Under the pieces are notes generated by a model. That model saw only the letters and a list, made by a program, of their open reading frames with translations. It was not told the origin of the DNA and ran no database searches. Below are positions 52,790 to 61,309 of a stretch of DNA of 64,000 nucleotides, one piece after another. This DNA comes from Thalassovita aquimarina (lineage in GTDB: Bacteria > Pseudomonadota > Alphaproteobacteria > Rhodobacterales > Rhodobacteraceae). The translations under genes were made by a program, and so were the position numbers. Positions within the stretch are counted from its first letter, which is position 1. Each line of letters starts with the position of its first letter. The stretch spans positions 40,183 through 104,182 of the forward strand of contig NZ_JADMKU010000015.1 of assembly GCF_018219815.1 (NCBI RefSeq), given 5' to 3'.

Positions 52790-53323
52790 TCAACGCCGAT
52801 GGGTGGCCGCCACGCGCGATGCTTCTTCGTAAAGCCCCGACAGGATGTTGAGCGTGCGCGTGACCTCTTGCAGCCGCTGAACGAAATCCGGGATATCGTC
52901 GATCTTCTCGACCAGCAACCGGCGCCGGACCGTCGCATAGACATCGGTGACTTCGCGCCCCTTGTCCGTGGCTTCATAGGTCACACCCGTGCGGCTGGTT
53001 CCCTGTTTGGTGATCAACCCTTCCGACAGCATTTTCCTGAGCGAATACTGGATGTTGGGAATGTCATCACGGTTTGTCAGCCGGGCCAGTTCCTTGACCG
53101 ACTTGGCGCGGTCATTCATCCGGATGATGTGCAACAGTGCGTTTTCCGGCCCGCTCAGCGTCAGCCCCGACACGGCGATCAGGCATTCCGCCTGCCAGCG
53201 CCCGAAGCTTTCGAACGTGCGCATCAGGGCGAATTCCATCTCCGTGGTCGCGATTTCGGGATCGTCGGCGGCCAGGTGCCACTTGAAATCCATCTCATCG
53301 CTTTTTGCCGGACCTTCGCTCAC
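52790..53323 (-). CDS. MarR-type winged-helix regulator
   Basis: A 177-residue regulator. The winged helix-turn-helix occupies about residues 60-130 (GPENALLHIIRMNDRAKSVKEL, RDDIPNIQYSLRKMLSEGLITKQG, TYEATDKGREV), with helical dimerisation ends. It starts at GTG 53323, with AAAAGGAGGCGGAAG upstream. Its promoter spacer with the divergent monooxygenase gene carries a perfect 8-bp inverted repeat over a -35 box, the likely operator. It resembles regulators of aromatic-acid and related catabolic genes. Confidence 0.85.
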   Translation of the reverse strand: MSEGPAKSDEMDFKWHLAADDPEIATTEMEFALMRTFESFGRWQAECLIAVSGLTLSGPENALLHIIRMNDRAKSVKELARLTNRDDIPNIQYSLRKMLSEGLITKQGTSRTGVTYEATDKGREVTDVYATVRRRLLVEKIDDIPDFVQRLQEVTRTLNILSGLYEEASRVAATHRR

Positions 53324-53375
53324 CTTCCGCCTCCTTTTTGACCGTTTCGGGGCCGCGCCAATGATCGCGTTCAAT

Positions 53376-53398
53376 CTTTCTTGACACAAGCAAGAAAG
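53376..53398. promoter_or_regulatory. probable MarR operator over the monooxygenase promoter
   Basis: CTTTCTTG at 53376-53383 and CAAGAAAG at 53391-53398 are exact reverse complements 7 bases apart. TTGACA at 53381-53386 overlaps the left arm as a plus-strand -35 box, with a TAGGTT-like -10 about 18 bases on. Binding would block the monooxygenase promoter. Confidence 0.7.
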
Positions 53399-53457
53399 TT
53401 TCTTTAGGTTTTAAATAAATAATCAATCTAAAATTCTATCCAAAGGGAGACGACCAC

Positions 53458-54546
53458 ATGACACAGAACAAAATGCTCAAGAAAGAGGGCTTCAAACTCG
53501 GAACCTTCTCGTCCAACTGCTCCTCCGGCATGACCGTGAGCAAGCTGCCCGAACGTTGGGTCAACAGCTGGGACAACAATCTCAAACTGGGCAAGATGCT
53601 GGACGAGGCCGGTATCGACTTCATGCTGCCGATCGCCCGCTGGATCGGCTATGGCGGGGAAACCGATTTCCACGGCGGGGTTCTGGAAACCATCACCTGG
53701 GCAACGGCGCTTCTGGCCAACACCAAGGACATTTCGGTGTTTGCCACCATCCACACCGCCGCCAACCACCCGGCCGTCGTCGCCAAGCAGATCGCGACCA
53801 TGGACCAGATCGGCCAGGGTCGCGCGGGACTCAACATCGTGGCTGGCTGGAACAAGCCGGAATACGAAGCCCTGGGCCTGACCCTGCCCGAGGACCACGA
53901 AACCCGCTACGGCTATGCCCAGGAATGGTTCGACGTCATCGAAAAGCTCTGGAGCAGTAAGGAGCATTTCGACTGGGACGGCAAGTACTTCAACCTTAAA
54001 GGGATCAAGGGTGACCCCTGGCCGGTCAACGGCGAGGTGCCGATCCTGAACGCGGCGGGGTCAGGACTGGGCCGCGAATTCGCCACCCAGAACGCCAATT
54101 ACCTGTTCACCCCCGCGATCGACCTGACCCGGTCCGTCGACGAGATCAAGGAATTGCGCGAACAGGCTGCAGGCAAGGGCCGCGATGTCGGCGTGCTGAC
54201 CTTCAGCCACGTGATCTGCCGCCCGACCGAGGAAGAAGCACTGGCCTATCACGATCACATCATGAGCCAGATCGACTGGGACGCGGTGGACAACCTGGTG
54301 AACCTGCAATTCGCCCATGCGCAATCCTTCCCGCATGACCTGCTGGCGCAGATCCGCAACCTGATGGCGCTTGGCCATGGAGGTTTCCCCCTGGTCGGCA
54401 CGCCGCGGCAGGTGGCCGACGGCATCATCAAGCTGCACGAAACCGGATTTGCCGGCACCACCCTGTCCTTCGTCGATTACGTCGAGGAATTCCCCTATTT
54501 CCGCGACGAGGTTCTGCCGCTGCTGGCAGAGGCCGGGATTCGCTGA
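53458..54546 (+). CDS. LLM-class flavin-dependent monooxygenase
   Basis: A 362-residue bacterial-luciferase-type TIM barrel that would use FMNH2 and oxygen. Features are FKLGTFSSNCSSGMTVSK, FMLPIARWIGYGGETDFHGG, IATMDQIGQGRAGLNIVAGW and NKPEYEALGL, with the RutA-like AIVAGW-KPEY segment. AAGGGAGAC precedes the ATG. A flavin reductase gene follows with a one-base gap, so this is the oxygenase half of a two-component system. RutA-type ring opening, SsuD-type desulfonation or another reaction are all possible. Nearby genes (PaaK-like ligase, MarR) favour an acid catabolic pathway. Confidence 0.9.
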   Translation: MTQNKMLKKEGFKLGTFSSNCSSGMTVSKLPERWVNSWDNNLKLGKMLDEAGIDFMLPIARWIGYGGETDFHGGVLETITWATALLANTKDISVFATIHTAANHPAVVAKQIATMDQIGQGRAGLNIVAGWNKPEYEALGLTLPEDHETRYGYAQEWFDVIEKLWSSKEHFDWDGKYFNLKGIKGDPWPVNGEVPILNAAGSGLGREFATQNANYLFTPAIDLTRSVDEIKELREQAAGKGRDVGVLTFSHVICRPTEEEALAYHDHIMSQIDWDAVDNLVNLQFAHAQSFPHDLLAQIRNLMALGHGGFPLVGTPRQVADGIIKLHETGFAGTTLSFVDYVEEFPYFRDEVLPLLAEAGIR

Positions 54547-54547
54547 G

Positions 54548-55057
54548 ATGGGCATGGCCGATCCTACCGAGGCCTTCACCCGTGCAATGCGCCAGCAGAT
54601 CGGCCATTGCACGGTGATCACCGCCGGCCAGGGGGTGGAACGCTCGGGGCTGGTGGTGACCTCGGGCGTGTCGCTCAGCGCGGAACCGCCGCAGGTTCTG
54701 TTCTGCCTGAACCGCGATTCCTCGACCTGGCCGCTCATCGACAAGCACCGCTGTTTCGGGTGGTCGTCTCTCGGGGCGGATCATCAGGACACCGCGGAAC
54801 GGTTCGCGGGTTTCGGCGGGATCGCCGGGGCCGAACGCTATCACGGGGCCGAATGGGTCACCGCGAAAACCGGCGTGCCTTTGCTCAAGGGCGCCGCGGT
54901 GGCGCTCGACTGCGAGGTGACCGAAATGATCGACCGGGCAAGCCACTCGATCGTCATCGGCCGGGTGCGCGCCGTGGTCGAAACCCAGGATGCCGGGGCG
55001 TTGACCTACTGGAACCGGCAGTTCCGATCCCTGCCAAGCGGCGCCCTTCCCGCCTAG
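54548..55057 (+). CDS. flavin reductase (FMN-binding split-barrel)
   Basis: A 169-residue NAD(P)H:flavin oxidoreductase. It shows FTRAMRQQIGHCTVITAG, the split-barrel core VVTSGVSLSAEPPQVLFCLNRDSSTWPLI, and a C-terminal strand with SHSIVIGRVRAV. It is of the HpaC/RutF/SnaC small-reductase type that supplies free FMNH2 to the partner monooxygenase. It begins one base after the monooxygenase stop. ATG 54554 is a possible alternative start. Identity with HpaC or RutF cannot be decided by eye. Confidence 0.9.
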   Translation: MGMADPTEAFTRAMRQQIGHCTVITAGQGVERSGLVVTSGVSLSAEPPQVLFCLNRDSSTWPLIDKHRCFGWSSLGADHQDTAERFAGFGGIAGAERYHGAEWVTAKTGVPLLKGAAVALDCEVTEMIDRASHSIVIGRVRAVVETQDAGALTYWNRQFRSLPSGALPA

Positions 55058-55220
55058 CATTGCAGGACCAGGTCCGGGCGGCGGCCTCTGACGGCCGGTC
55101 GCGCCCGGGCCAGCCATCCGGCTGCCATAGAAATTTCTATAGAGGGTATAGGGATTTCAACAATTTCACTTGTCGGCTTTCGGGTCCATGTTCCGGACAG
55201 ACCCGAAAATGGAGGTCACA

Positions 55221-55616
55221 GTGACCCCGACAGAAGACCGCTCCATCATCATCGCGCTCCGCCTTGAAGGCGGGGCCGCCTTCATCGTGGCCACCGCCGC
55301 ATATGCCGCTCTGGCGGAGGGATGGTGGCTCTACGCGATCACCGCATTGTTGCCGGACGTATCAGCCGCTGGCTATCTGGCCGGCCCGCGTGTCGGCGCC
55401 CGCGCCTACAACATTGCCCACAGCTATGTCACACCGTTTTTCTTCGGCCTGATCGCCTGGCTCTCCGAGCCAGCACTTCTTCCGGTGGCGGCGGTCTGGG
55501 TCGCCCATATCGGTATCGACCGGCTGCTTGGCTACGGCCTGAAATCCGAACAGGGGTTCAAGTTCACCCATCTCGGGCGGATCGGGCGGGAACGGTTCGA
55601 AGACGACCGGGAATAG
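55221..55616 (+). CDS. DUF4260 small membrane protein
   Basis: A 131-residue membrane protein with four hydrophobic segments. It has the DUF4260 features ALRLEGGAAFIVATAAYAALA, LLPDVSAAGYLAGPRVGARAYNIAHSY and HIGIDRLLGYGLKSEQGFKFTHLGRIG. I chose the GTG at 55221 because GGAGG lies five bases before it; ATGs at 55191 and 55209 would make longer forms. The family is uncharacterised. It follows the flavin reductase after 163 bases and probably has its own promoter. Confidence 0.8.
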   Translation: MTPTEDRSIIIALRLEGGAAFIVATAAYAALAEGWWLYAITALLPDVSAAGYLAGPRVGARAYNIAHSYVTPFFFGLIAWLSEPALLPVAAVWVAHIGIDRLLGYGLKSEQGFKFTHLGRIGRERFEDDRE

Positions 55617-55718
55617 CGGATCACGCTTTCACGACAGGTTTCCGCGCCAGCTTGCGGGCAAGCGTGAAAAATATCTGCGCCCGTCTCGAAAGGGCGCAAC
55701 TTGCAGTAGCCCAGTTAA

Positions 55719-55748
55719 AAGGATCGGTCGCACAAGGCGACCGATCAA
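55719..55748 (-). terminator. rho-independent terminator of the ydcSTUVW-like operon
   Basis: GATCGGTCGC (55722-55731) and GCGACCGATC (55737-55746) form a perfect 10-bp stem. Read on the minus strand it is followed by CTTTTAAC. It lies 27 bases past the last gene of the operon. Confidence 0.85.
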
Positions 55749-55772
55749 GGGTACGGGGTCGTTCAAATTCCG

Positions 55773-57197
55773 TCAGTGCGCCACCATGACATGACGCACG
55801 GCAGAGTAATCCTCGAGCGCATAGCTGGACATATCCTTGCCATAGCCCGACTGCTTCATGCCACCGTGCGGCATTTCGCTTGTCAGCATGAAATGGGTAT
55901 TCACCCATGTGCAGCCGTATTGCAGCTTCGCCGCGACCTGCATGCCTTTCGAGATGTCCTTGGTCCAGACCGAAGAGGCGAGACCGTAGTCGCTGTCATT
56001 GGCCCATTGGATTGCCTGCTCCGGGTCGTCGAAGCGGGTGACGGAAACCACCGGGCCGAAAACCTCGCGACGCACGATTTCGTCGGTCTGGAGCGCCCCG
56101 GCCACCACCGTCGGCTGGTAGAAGAACCCCGGCCCGTCGGGAATTTCCCCGCCCGTCGTGACCTCGATGTGGTTGGCCTCGCGTGCGCGTGCGACAAAGC
56201 TCGCCACGCGGTCGCGCTGCCGCAGGGAAATGAGAGGCCCGATCTCGTTCTGGCTGTCATCCTCAAGGCCATAGGGAATGTCGGACACGGCGCCGGTGAG
56301 GTCCGCCACGAATTTGTCGTAGACCGAAGCATGCGCATAGATGCGGCACGCGGCGGTGCAATCCTGACCGGCGTTGTAATAACCGAAGGCACGCAGCCCT
56401 TCGACGGTCGCGGGAATATCCGCGTCGTCGAAAACGATGACCGGCGCCTTGCCGCCAAGTTCCAGATGGGTACGCTTGATCGTCTTGTTCGCCGCATCCA
56501 GGATCTTGCGCCCGGTCGCGATGTCGCCGGTGAGCGAAATCATTGCCACTTTCGGGTGGTTGATGAGGGCGGAACCGACGGTTTCGCCCCGGCCCAGAAT
56601 GATGTTCACCACACCTTCGGGCAGTACGTCGGCGAAGATCCTGGCCACCGCCAGCGCCGTGAGCGGGGTTTGCTCGGACGGTTTGAAGACCACGGTGTTC
56701 CCTGCCCCGATCGCGGGCGCGATTTTCCACGCCATCATCATCAGCGGATAGTTCCACGGCGCGATGGAAGCGACGACACCGATCGGATCGCGGCGGATCA
56801 TCGAGGTATGCCCTTCAAGGTATTCCCCCGCCACCGGGCCGGTCATGCAACGCACCGCCCCCGCGAAAAAGCGGAAGCAATCGATGATCGCCGGAAGTTC
56901 ATCCCCCAGGGCGAGCGGTGCGGGTTTGCCGCAGTTGAGCGCCTCGAGCGCGGCGAGGGATTCCGCCTCCGCCTCGATCCGGTCGGCGATTTTCAACAGG
57001 TAGCCCGAACGTTCCGCCGGCGTCGTGCGCGCCCAGCCTTCGAACGCTTTTTCGGCAGCGGTGACTGCCTCTTCGACCTGCGAAAGAGAGGCCTCGGGCA
57101 GCGTCGTGATGATCTCGCCCGTGCGCGGATTGAGGATTTCCTCCTCGCTCTCGCTGCCGCTGACGAGATTGGCGCCGATCAGCATTTGGGTATCCAT
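55773..57197 (-). CDS. patD: gamma-aminobutyraldehyde dehydrogenase-like (PatD/YdcW type)
   Basis: A 474-residue aldehyde dehydrogenase. It has [30 protein letters not shown], the glutamate in [17 protein letters not shown], and the catalytic cysteine in [12 protein letters not shown]. The close is [16 protein letters not shown], as in gamma-aminobutyraldehyde dehydrogenases. Gene order (binding protein, ATPase, two permeases, dehydrogenase) copies E. coli ydcSTUVW, in which YdcW/PatD completes putrescine breakdown to GABA. ATG 57197 follows GGGAGAC. A terminator lies downstream. The substrate is inferred from family and context. Confidence 0.88.
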   Translation of the reverse strand: MDTQMLIGANLVSGSESEEEILNPRTGEIITTLPEASLSQVEEAVTAAEKAFEGWARTTPAERSGYLLKIADRIEAEAESLAALEALNCGKPAPLALGDELPAIIDCFRFFAGAVRCMTGPVAGEYLEGHTSMIRRDPIGVVASIAPWNYPLMMMAWKIAPAIGAGNTVVFKPSEQTPLTALAVARIFADVLPEGVVNIILGRGETVGSALINHPKVAMISLTGDIATGRKILDAANKTIKRTHLELGGKAPVIVFDDADIPATVEGLRAFGYYNAGQDCTAACRIYAHASVYDKFVADLTGAVSDIPYGLEDDSQNEIGPLISLRQRDRVASFVARAREANHIEVTTGGEIPDGPGFFYQPTVVAGALQTDEIVRREVFGPVVSVTRFDDPEQAIQWANDSDYGLASSVWTKDISKGMQVAAKLQYGCTWVNTHFMLTSEMPHGGMKQSGYGKDMSSYALEDYSAVRHVMVAH

Positions 57198-57217
57198 AAA
57201 CAGTCTCCCTGTCTTTG

Positions 57218-58027
57218 TTATTTCTCTGAACCGGCTGTGTGCTCGCCGTCTCGTGTAAGGTAATAGGCCGCAAGGATCGGAAGGATCGTCACGATCACCA
57301 CGGCCATGGCGACCACGTTGGTCACCGGACGCTGGCGCGGGCGGACGAGTTCTTCGAGCATCCAGATCGGCAAGGTGGTCTGGTTCCCGGCGGTGAAGGT
57401 GGTGACGATCACCTCGTCGAAGCTCAGCGCGAAGGCCAGCATTCCACCGGCCAGCAGCGCCGTCGCGATATTCGGCAGGATCACCAGGCGGAAGGTCTGC
57501 AACCCGTCCGCGCCAAGGTCCATCGCCGCGTCGATCAGCGCTTCGGATGTGCGGCGGAACCGGGCCACCGCGTTGTTGTAGACGATCACGGTGCAGAAGG
57601 TCGCGTGCCCCAGGACGATGGTCCATGTGGAGAACGGTATATCGAGCAGCGAAAAGGCCGAGCGCAGCGAAATCCCCGTGATGATACCCGGCAGGGCGAT
57701 CGGAAGGATCACCAACAGCGAAATCGTTTCCCGCCCGAAGAAGCGTGACCGCGCCACGGCGGCGGCTGTGAGCGTGCCGAGGATCAAGGCGAGTATGGTG
57801 GAAATCGCGGCCACCTTGAGCGACAGGGCGAGTGCTTCCCACACGTCCGGGCGGTTCAACGTGACACCGATCCATCGCGTCGTGAAGCCTGGCGGCGGCC
57901 ATTGGAAGCTCTTCTCTTCCGTGGAGAAGGCGTAGAGGAAGATAAGCGCGATCGGGGCGAGGAGGAAAAACAGGCCGCCGATGGCCGCGAGCTTGAGGCC
58001 CAGAGGGGCACGGGTATCAGAGTGCAT
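57218..58027 (-). CDS. polyamine-type ABC transporter permease (YdcV/PotI-like)
   Basis: A 269-residue inner-membrane permease with six hydrophobic segments. It has the ABC-coupling loop [21 protein letters not shown] and the PotC/PotI-like end region [23 protein letters not shown]. The N-terminal cytosolic part is short. Its ATG overlaps the end of the upstream permease by 11 bases, so the two are coupled. It forms the translocation pore with its partner permease. Putrescine or a similar polyamine is likely, given the dehydrogenase that follows. Confidence 0.92.
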   Translation of the reverse strand: MHSDTRAPLGLKLAAIGGLFFLLAPIALIFLYAFSTEEKSFQWPPPGFTTRWIGVTLNRPDVWEALALSLKVAAISTILALILGTLTAAAVARSRFFGRETISLLVILPIALPGIITGISLRSAFSLLDIPFSTWTIVLGHATFCTVIVYNNAVARFRRTSEALIDAAMDLGADGLQTFRLVILPNIATALLAGGMLAFALSFDEVIVTTFTAGNQTTLPIWMLEELVRPRQRPVTNVVAMAVVIVTILPILAAYYLTRDGEHTAGSEK

Positions 58028-58979
58028 CGAACGCCCCCATTTTGCGTGCGCCCCACAGGTAAATCCCCATTATGACGATCGGGACCACGGTGAAAGCGGC
58101 GGCAAGCGGGATATTCCCTGCGGTGCCTTGCTGGGTGTAGACCGCCTGACCGATGAAAAGGCGCGAATTGCCGACGATCTGCGGCACGATGTAATCGCCG
58201 AGCGTCAGGGAAAAGGTGAAGATCGACCCGGCGATGACCCCCGGAAGCGCAAGCGGAAGAAGCACGAACCGGAAGCTCTGTCCGGGGGTGGCCCCCAGAT
58301 CGGCGGCGGCTTCGACCAGCGACCCCGGAACACGTTCCAGAGAGGCCTGAACAGGTATGATCATGTAGGGCAGCCAGATATAGAGGAATACTAGAAACGT
58401 CCCGATGTAGCTGACGGAAAGCGAATTGCCCCCGATCACCGGGATCGCGAGAACGGCATCGAGCAGCCACGTCAGATGCAGCTTGGCGAAGATCCAGTTC
58501 AGAATACCTTCTTTTGCGAGCACCAGCTTCCACGCATAGACCTTGACGAGGTAGCTCGACCACAGGGGCAGCATCACGCCGATGTAGAAAAGCGCCTTCC
58601 ATTTCCCCTTTGCGTAGCGCGCCGCGAAATAGGCGATGGGAAAGGCCAGGATCGCGGCCGCGACGGAAACGGCGGCGGCCATGCTGACCGTGCGCAGGAT
58701 GATGTCGAGGTTGTAGGGCCGGAACAGTTCGCCGTAGGTTTTCAGCGTGAATTCGTGAACCACGATGCCCGAGAATTCGTCGATCGAAAAGAAGCTCTGG
58801 ATCAGGAGCGCGATCAGCGCGCCGATATAGACGATGCCAAGCCAAAGCGTGATCGGCAGCACCAGAAGGAAAACGAACATGCGCGGATGGCGAATGATCC
58901 AGTCCACAGTGCCGGCCAGAATTCCGGGGCGCGGGGCAAAGATCGCCGGCGCCGTGGAAGAGAAATCCGTGCCGCTCAT
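58017..58979 (-). CDS. polyamine-type ABC transporter permease (YdcU/PotH-like)
   Basis: A 320-residue inner-membrane permease. A 30-residue cytosolic N-terminus is followed by six hydrophobic segments, with the EAA-type coupling loop [22 protein letters not shown] and the family loop [16 protein letters not shown]. The sequence resembles PotB/PotH more than PotC/PotI. The ATG at 58979 overlaps the ATPase stop as ATGA. Spermidine/putrescine-type importers use two different permeases, which are both present here. Confidence 0.92.
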   Translation of the reverse strand: MSGTDFSSTAPAIFAPRPGILAGTVDWIIRHPRMFVFLLVLPITLWLGIVYIGALIALLIQSFFSIDEFSGIVVHEFTLKTYGELFRPYNLDIILRTVSMAAAVSVAAAILAFPIAYFAARYAKGKWKALFYIGVMLPLWSSYLVKVYAWKLVLAKEGILNWIFAKLHLTWLLDAVLAIPVIGGNSLSVSYIGTFLVFLYIWLPYMIIPVQASLERVPGSLVEAAADLGATPGQSFRFVLLPLALPGVIAGSIFTFSLTLGDYIVPQIVGNSRLFIGQAVYTQQGTAGNIPLAAAFTVVPIVIMGIYLWGARKMGAFDAL

Positions 58980-59959
58980 GTATCCTCCTCCATGATGTGG
59001 ACGCGGCTTGGGTCCCATCCGATCAGGGCGGTTTCGCCTACGTCCGGCGCGTCCGCGTGGGCAGGCACAAGCGCGGTGAGGTTCTGTCCCGCGAAATCGA
59101 GAGAGAGCTTGGTGACGCGACCGTGGAAGAACCGCCCGGTCACCTTCACTTCCTGCCCGGCAGGATCGAGAACGATGTCTTCTGGCCGCAAGGAGGCCCA
59201 TTTTCCGGCGGCACCGGCACCGACCAGATCGGCGGGAATGACGTTCGAGGACCCGACGAAATCCGCAACGAAACGCGAACATGGACGCCGGTAAATATCC
59301 TCGGAGGTGCCGATCTGCTGGATCTTGCCATCGGCGAAAACGGCGACACGGTCGGCCATCGAGAGGGCTTCGTCCTGATCATGCGTCACGAAGACGAAGG
59401 TCAGGCCAAGCGAGCGCTGAAGACTGCGTAATTCTTCCTGCATCTGTTCGCGCAGCTTAAGGTCAAGCGCCCCCAGCGGTTCGTCCAACAGCACCACACG
59501 CGGCTTGTTCACCAGCGCACGCGCAAGCGCGACCCGCTGGCGCTGGCCGCCCGACAGTTCCCCGGCGCGGCGGTTGCCGTAGCCGGCAAGCTCGACCAGT
59601 TCCAGGGCCTCTTCGGCGGCGCGGTGGCGTTCGGCCCTCCCCATGCCTTTGACCCGCAGGCTGAAGGCCACGTTTTCGCGGACGTTCATATGCGGGAAAA
59701 GCGCATAGTTCTGGAACACCGTATTCACGTTGCGCAGATACGGCGGCACGCCATCGGCGCGTTCACCGAAGATTTCGATGTGGCCCGCAGTCGGCTGTTC
59801 GAACCCCGCGATCAGGCGCAGGCAGGTGGTTTTCCCCGAGCCGGAGGGACCGAGCATCGCAAAGAACTCACCATCTTGAATGGCCAGATCGACCTCGTCC
59901 ACGGCTTTCACGGATCCGAAATGGCGCGAAACGCCCCGGAATGTTACGGCATCAGTCAT
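58976..59959 (-). CDS. polyamine-type ABC transporter ATP-binding protein (YdcT/PotG-like)
   Basis: A 327-residue ATPase. It has Walker A GPSGSGKTTCLRLIAGF, Q-loop NTVFQNYALFPHM, signature LSGGQRQRVALARAL, Walker B VVLLDEPLGALD and switch VFVTHDQDEAL. A C-terminal TOBE-2 domain (about residues 240-325, LRPEDIVLD, FFHGRVTKLSLDF) is typical of PotA/PotG-like importers. It follows the binding-protein gene through a spacer holding an 11-bp hairpin. Confidence 0.93.
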   Translation of the reverse strand: MTDAVTFRGVSRHFGSVKAVDEVDLAIQDGEFFAMLGPSGSGKTTCLRLIAGFEQPTAGHIEIFGERADGVPPYLRNVNTVFQNYALFPHMNVRENVAFSLRVKGMGRAERHRAAEEALELVELAGYGNRRAGELSGGQRQRVALARALVNKPRVVLLDEPLGALDLKLREQMQEELRSLQRSLGLTFVFVTHDQDEALSMADRVAVFADGKIQQIGTSEDIYRRPCSRFVADFVGSSNVIPADLVGAGAAGKWASLRPEDIVLDPAGQEVKVTGRFFHGRVTKLSLDFAGQNLTALVPAHADAPDVGETALIGWDPSRVHIMEEDT

Positions 59960-59982
59960 TGTTTGTCTTTCTGGGGAGGAAA

Positions 59983-60010
59983 CCCGGACCGGCCAAACCG
60001 CCGGTCCGGG
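59983..60010 (-). promoter_or_regulatory. hairpin between the binding-protein and ATPase genes
   Basis: CCCGGACCGGC (59983-59993) and GCCGGTCCGGG (60000-60010) form a perfect 11-bp stem with a 6-base loop and no T-tract. It lies 13 bases past the binding-protein stop. It probably limits or shields downstream message, as does the choX-choW hairpin in the other importer operon. Confidence 0.65.
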
Positions 60011-60023
60011 CTGTTGGGATGAA

Positions 60024-61187
60024 TCAGCGTCCGCCGATCACACCGATGTAGTCGGACACCCAGCGGTAGTAGGGCACACAAGTGCCTTGGCTTTCGCATT
60101 TGGAAACGGGCGTGCGCCAGAACTTGATCCGGTCGAAGTCATCCAGACCGTTGAGCGAACAGCCCTCGGCGGTCTGCATGCCCGATCCGTCGGTACAGGC
60201 CGAGGGAACCGAGGGCACGGCGCCGAACCAGACAGACAGGTCCGATTGCAGGTTCGAATTCAGAGAATGCTCCATGAACTTGTAGGCGCAGTTCGGATGC
60301 TCGGCATCGGCGTGCAACATCAGCGTATCGGCCCACCCGGTGGCACCCTCTTCCGGAATGGTCGAGGCGACCGGCGCCCCTCCTGCCTGCAAGAGATTGA
60401 CCTGGAACGGCCAGGAAGACGAAGCGACCACGCCCTCGTTCTTGAAGTCGTCGATCTGGATGAAGGCGTCATGCCAGTAGCGTGACACCAGCGTCCGCTG
60501 GGTGCGGAGCAGATCGAGCGCGGCGGCATATTGTTCGTCGTTCAGCTCATAGGGGCTTTCGATTCCCAGGTCCGGCTGGTGCGCCATCAGGTACATCGCG
60601 GCATCGGCGACATAGATCGGGCCGTCATAGGCCTGCACGCGCCCCTTGTTGCTGGACCCGTCGGGCAGCGTCATTTCCTCGAACACGACGTTCCAGCTCG
60701 TCGGCGCCTCGGCAAAGACTTCGGTGTTGTACATCAACACGTTCGGCCCCCACATGAAGGGCGTACCGAAATGCGATCCGTCGACCGTGTGCCACGGCGC
60801 GTCCTTCAGGCGGTCGTCAACGCGCGCCCAGCTCGGGATCAGGTCGGTGTTGACCGGCTGCACGCGCCCGCCCGCGATCAGCCGCAGAGAGGCGTCGCCG
60901 GACGCGGTCACCATGTCGAACCCGCCCTCGTTCATGAGCGCGACCATTTCGTCGGACGTGTTGGCGGTCTTGACCTCGACCTTACAGCTTGTGGCCGCTT
61001 CGAACTTGGTCACCCAGTCGAAGGCCTTATCGGTTTCGCCGCGTTCGATATACCCCGGCCATGCGACGATGGAGACGGTGCCTTCGCCATCACCGAGTTC
61101 GGTGAGCATATCGGCAGCGGAAAGCGGAAGCGCGGTGGCCGCGACGAGCGCGAGGCCCGAAACACAACCATTGAAAATCTGTTTCAT
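60024..61187 (-). CDS. polyamine-type ABC substrate-binding protein (YdcS-like)
   Basis: A 387-residue periplasmic protein with signal MKQIFNGCVSGLALVAATALPLSA followed by ADMLTELGDG. The mature part resembles PotD/YdcS: VSIVAWPGYIERGETDKAFDWVTKFEAATSC, GFDMVTASGDASLRLIAGGRV, FMWGPNVLMYNTEVF. Cysteine pairs in the C-terminal part (SACTDG, EGCSLN, SKCESQGTC) probably form disulfides. I chose the ATG at 61187, where the signal begins. A GGTATC inverted repeat lies upstream, between this gene and the LysR regulator. Confidence 0.9.
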   Translation of the reverse strand: MKQIFNGCVSGLALVAATALPLSAADMLTELGDGEGTVSIVAWPGYIERGETDKAFDWVTKFEAATSCKVEVKTANTSDEMVALMNEGGFDMVTASGDASLRLIAGGRVQPVNTDLIPSWARVDDRLKDAPWHTVDGSHFGTPFMWGPNVLMYNTEVFAEAPTSWNVVFEEMTLPDGSSNKGRVQAYDGPIYVADAAMYLMAHQPDLGIESPYELNDEQYAAALDLLRTQRTLVSRYWHDAFIQIDDFKNEGVVASSSWPFQVNLLQAGGAPVASTIPEEGATGWADTLMLHADAEHPNCAYKFMEHSLNSNLQSDLSVWFGAVPSVPSACTDGSGMQTAEGCSLNGLDDFDRIKFWRTPVSKCESQGTCVPYYRWVSDYIGVIGGR

Positions 61188-61282
61188 CTTGGCTTTTCCC
61201 TGTTGCAACGGGAGTTCGGACTCCCTTGCGCACAAGCCTGTTCAAAAACCCGTGCCTTCACAAATTCAATTATCAGGTCGTA

Positions 61283-61303
61283 GGTATCGGAAAAACAGAT
61301 ACC
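61283..61303. promoter_or_regulatory. inverted repeat upstream of the ydcS-like gene
   Basis: GGTATC (61283-61288) and GATACC (61298-61303) are exact reverse complements nine bases apart, within an AT-rich region just past the LysR stop and about 100 bases before the binding-protein start. The symmetric layout fits a LysR-type operator. It could alternatively serve as a hairpin for the LysR transcript. Confidence 0.5.
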
Positions 61304-61309
61304 GCAATT

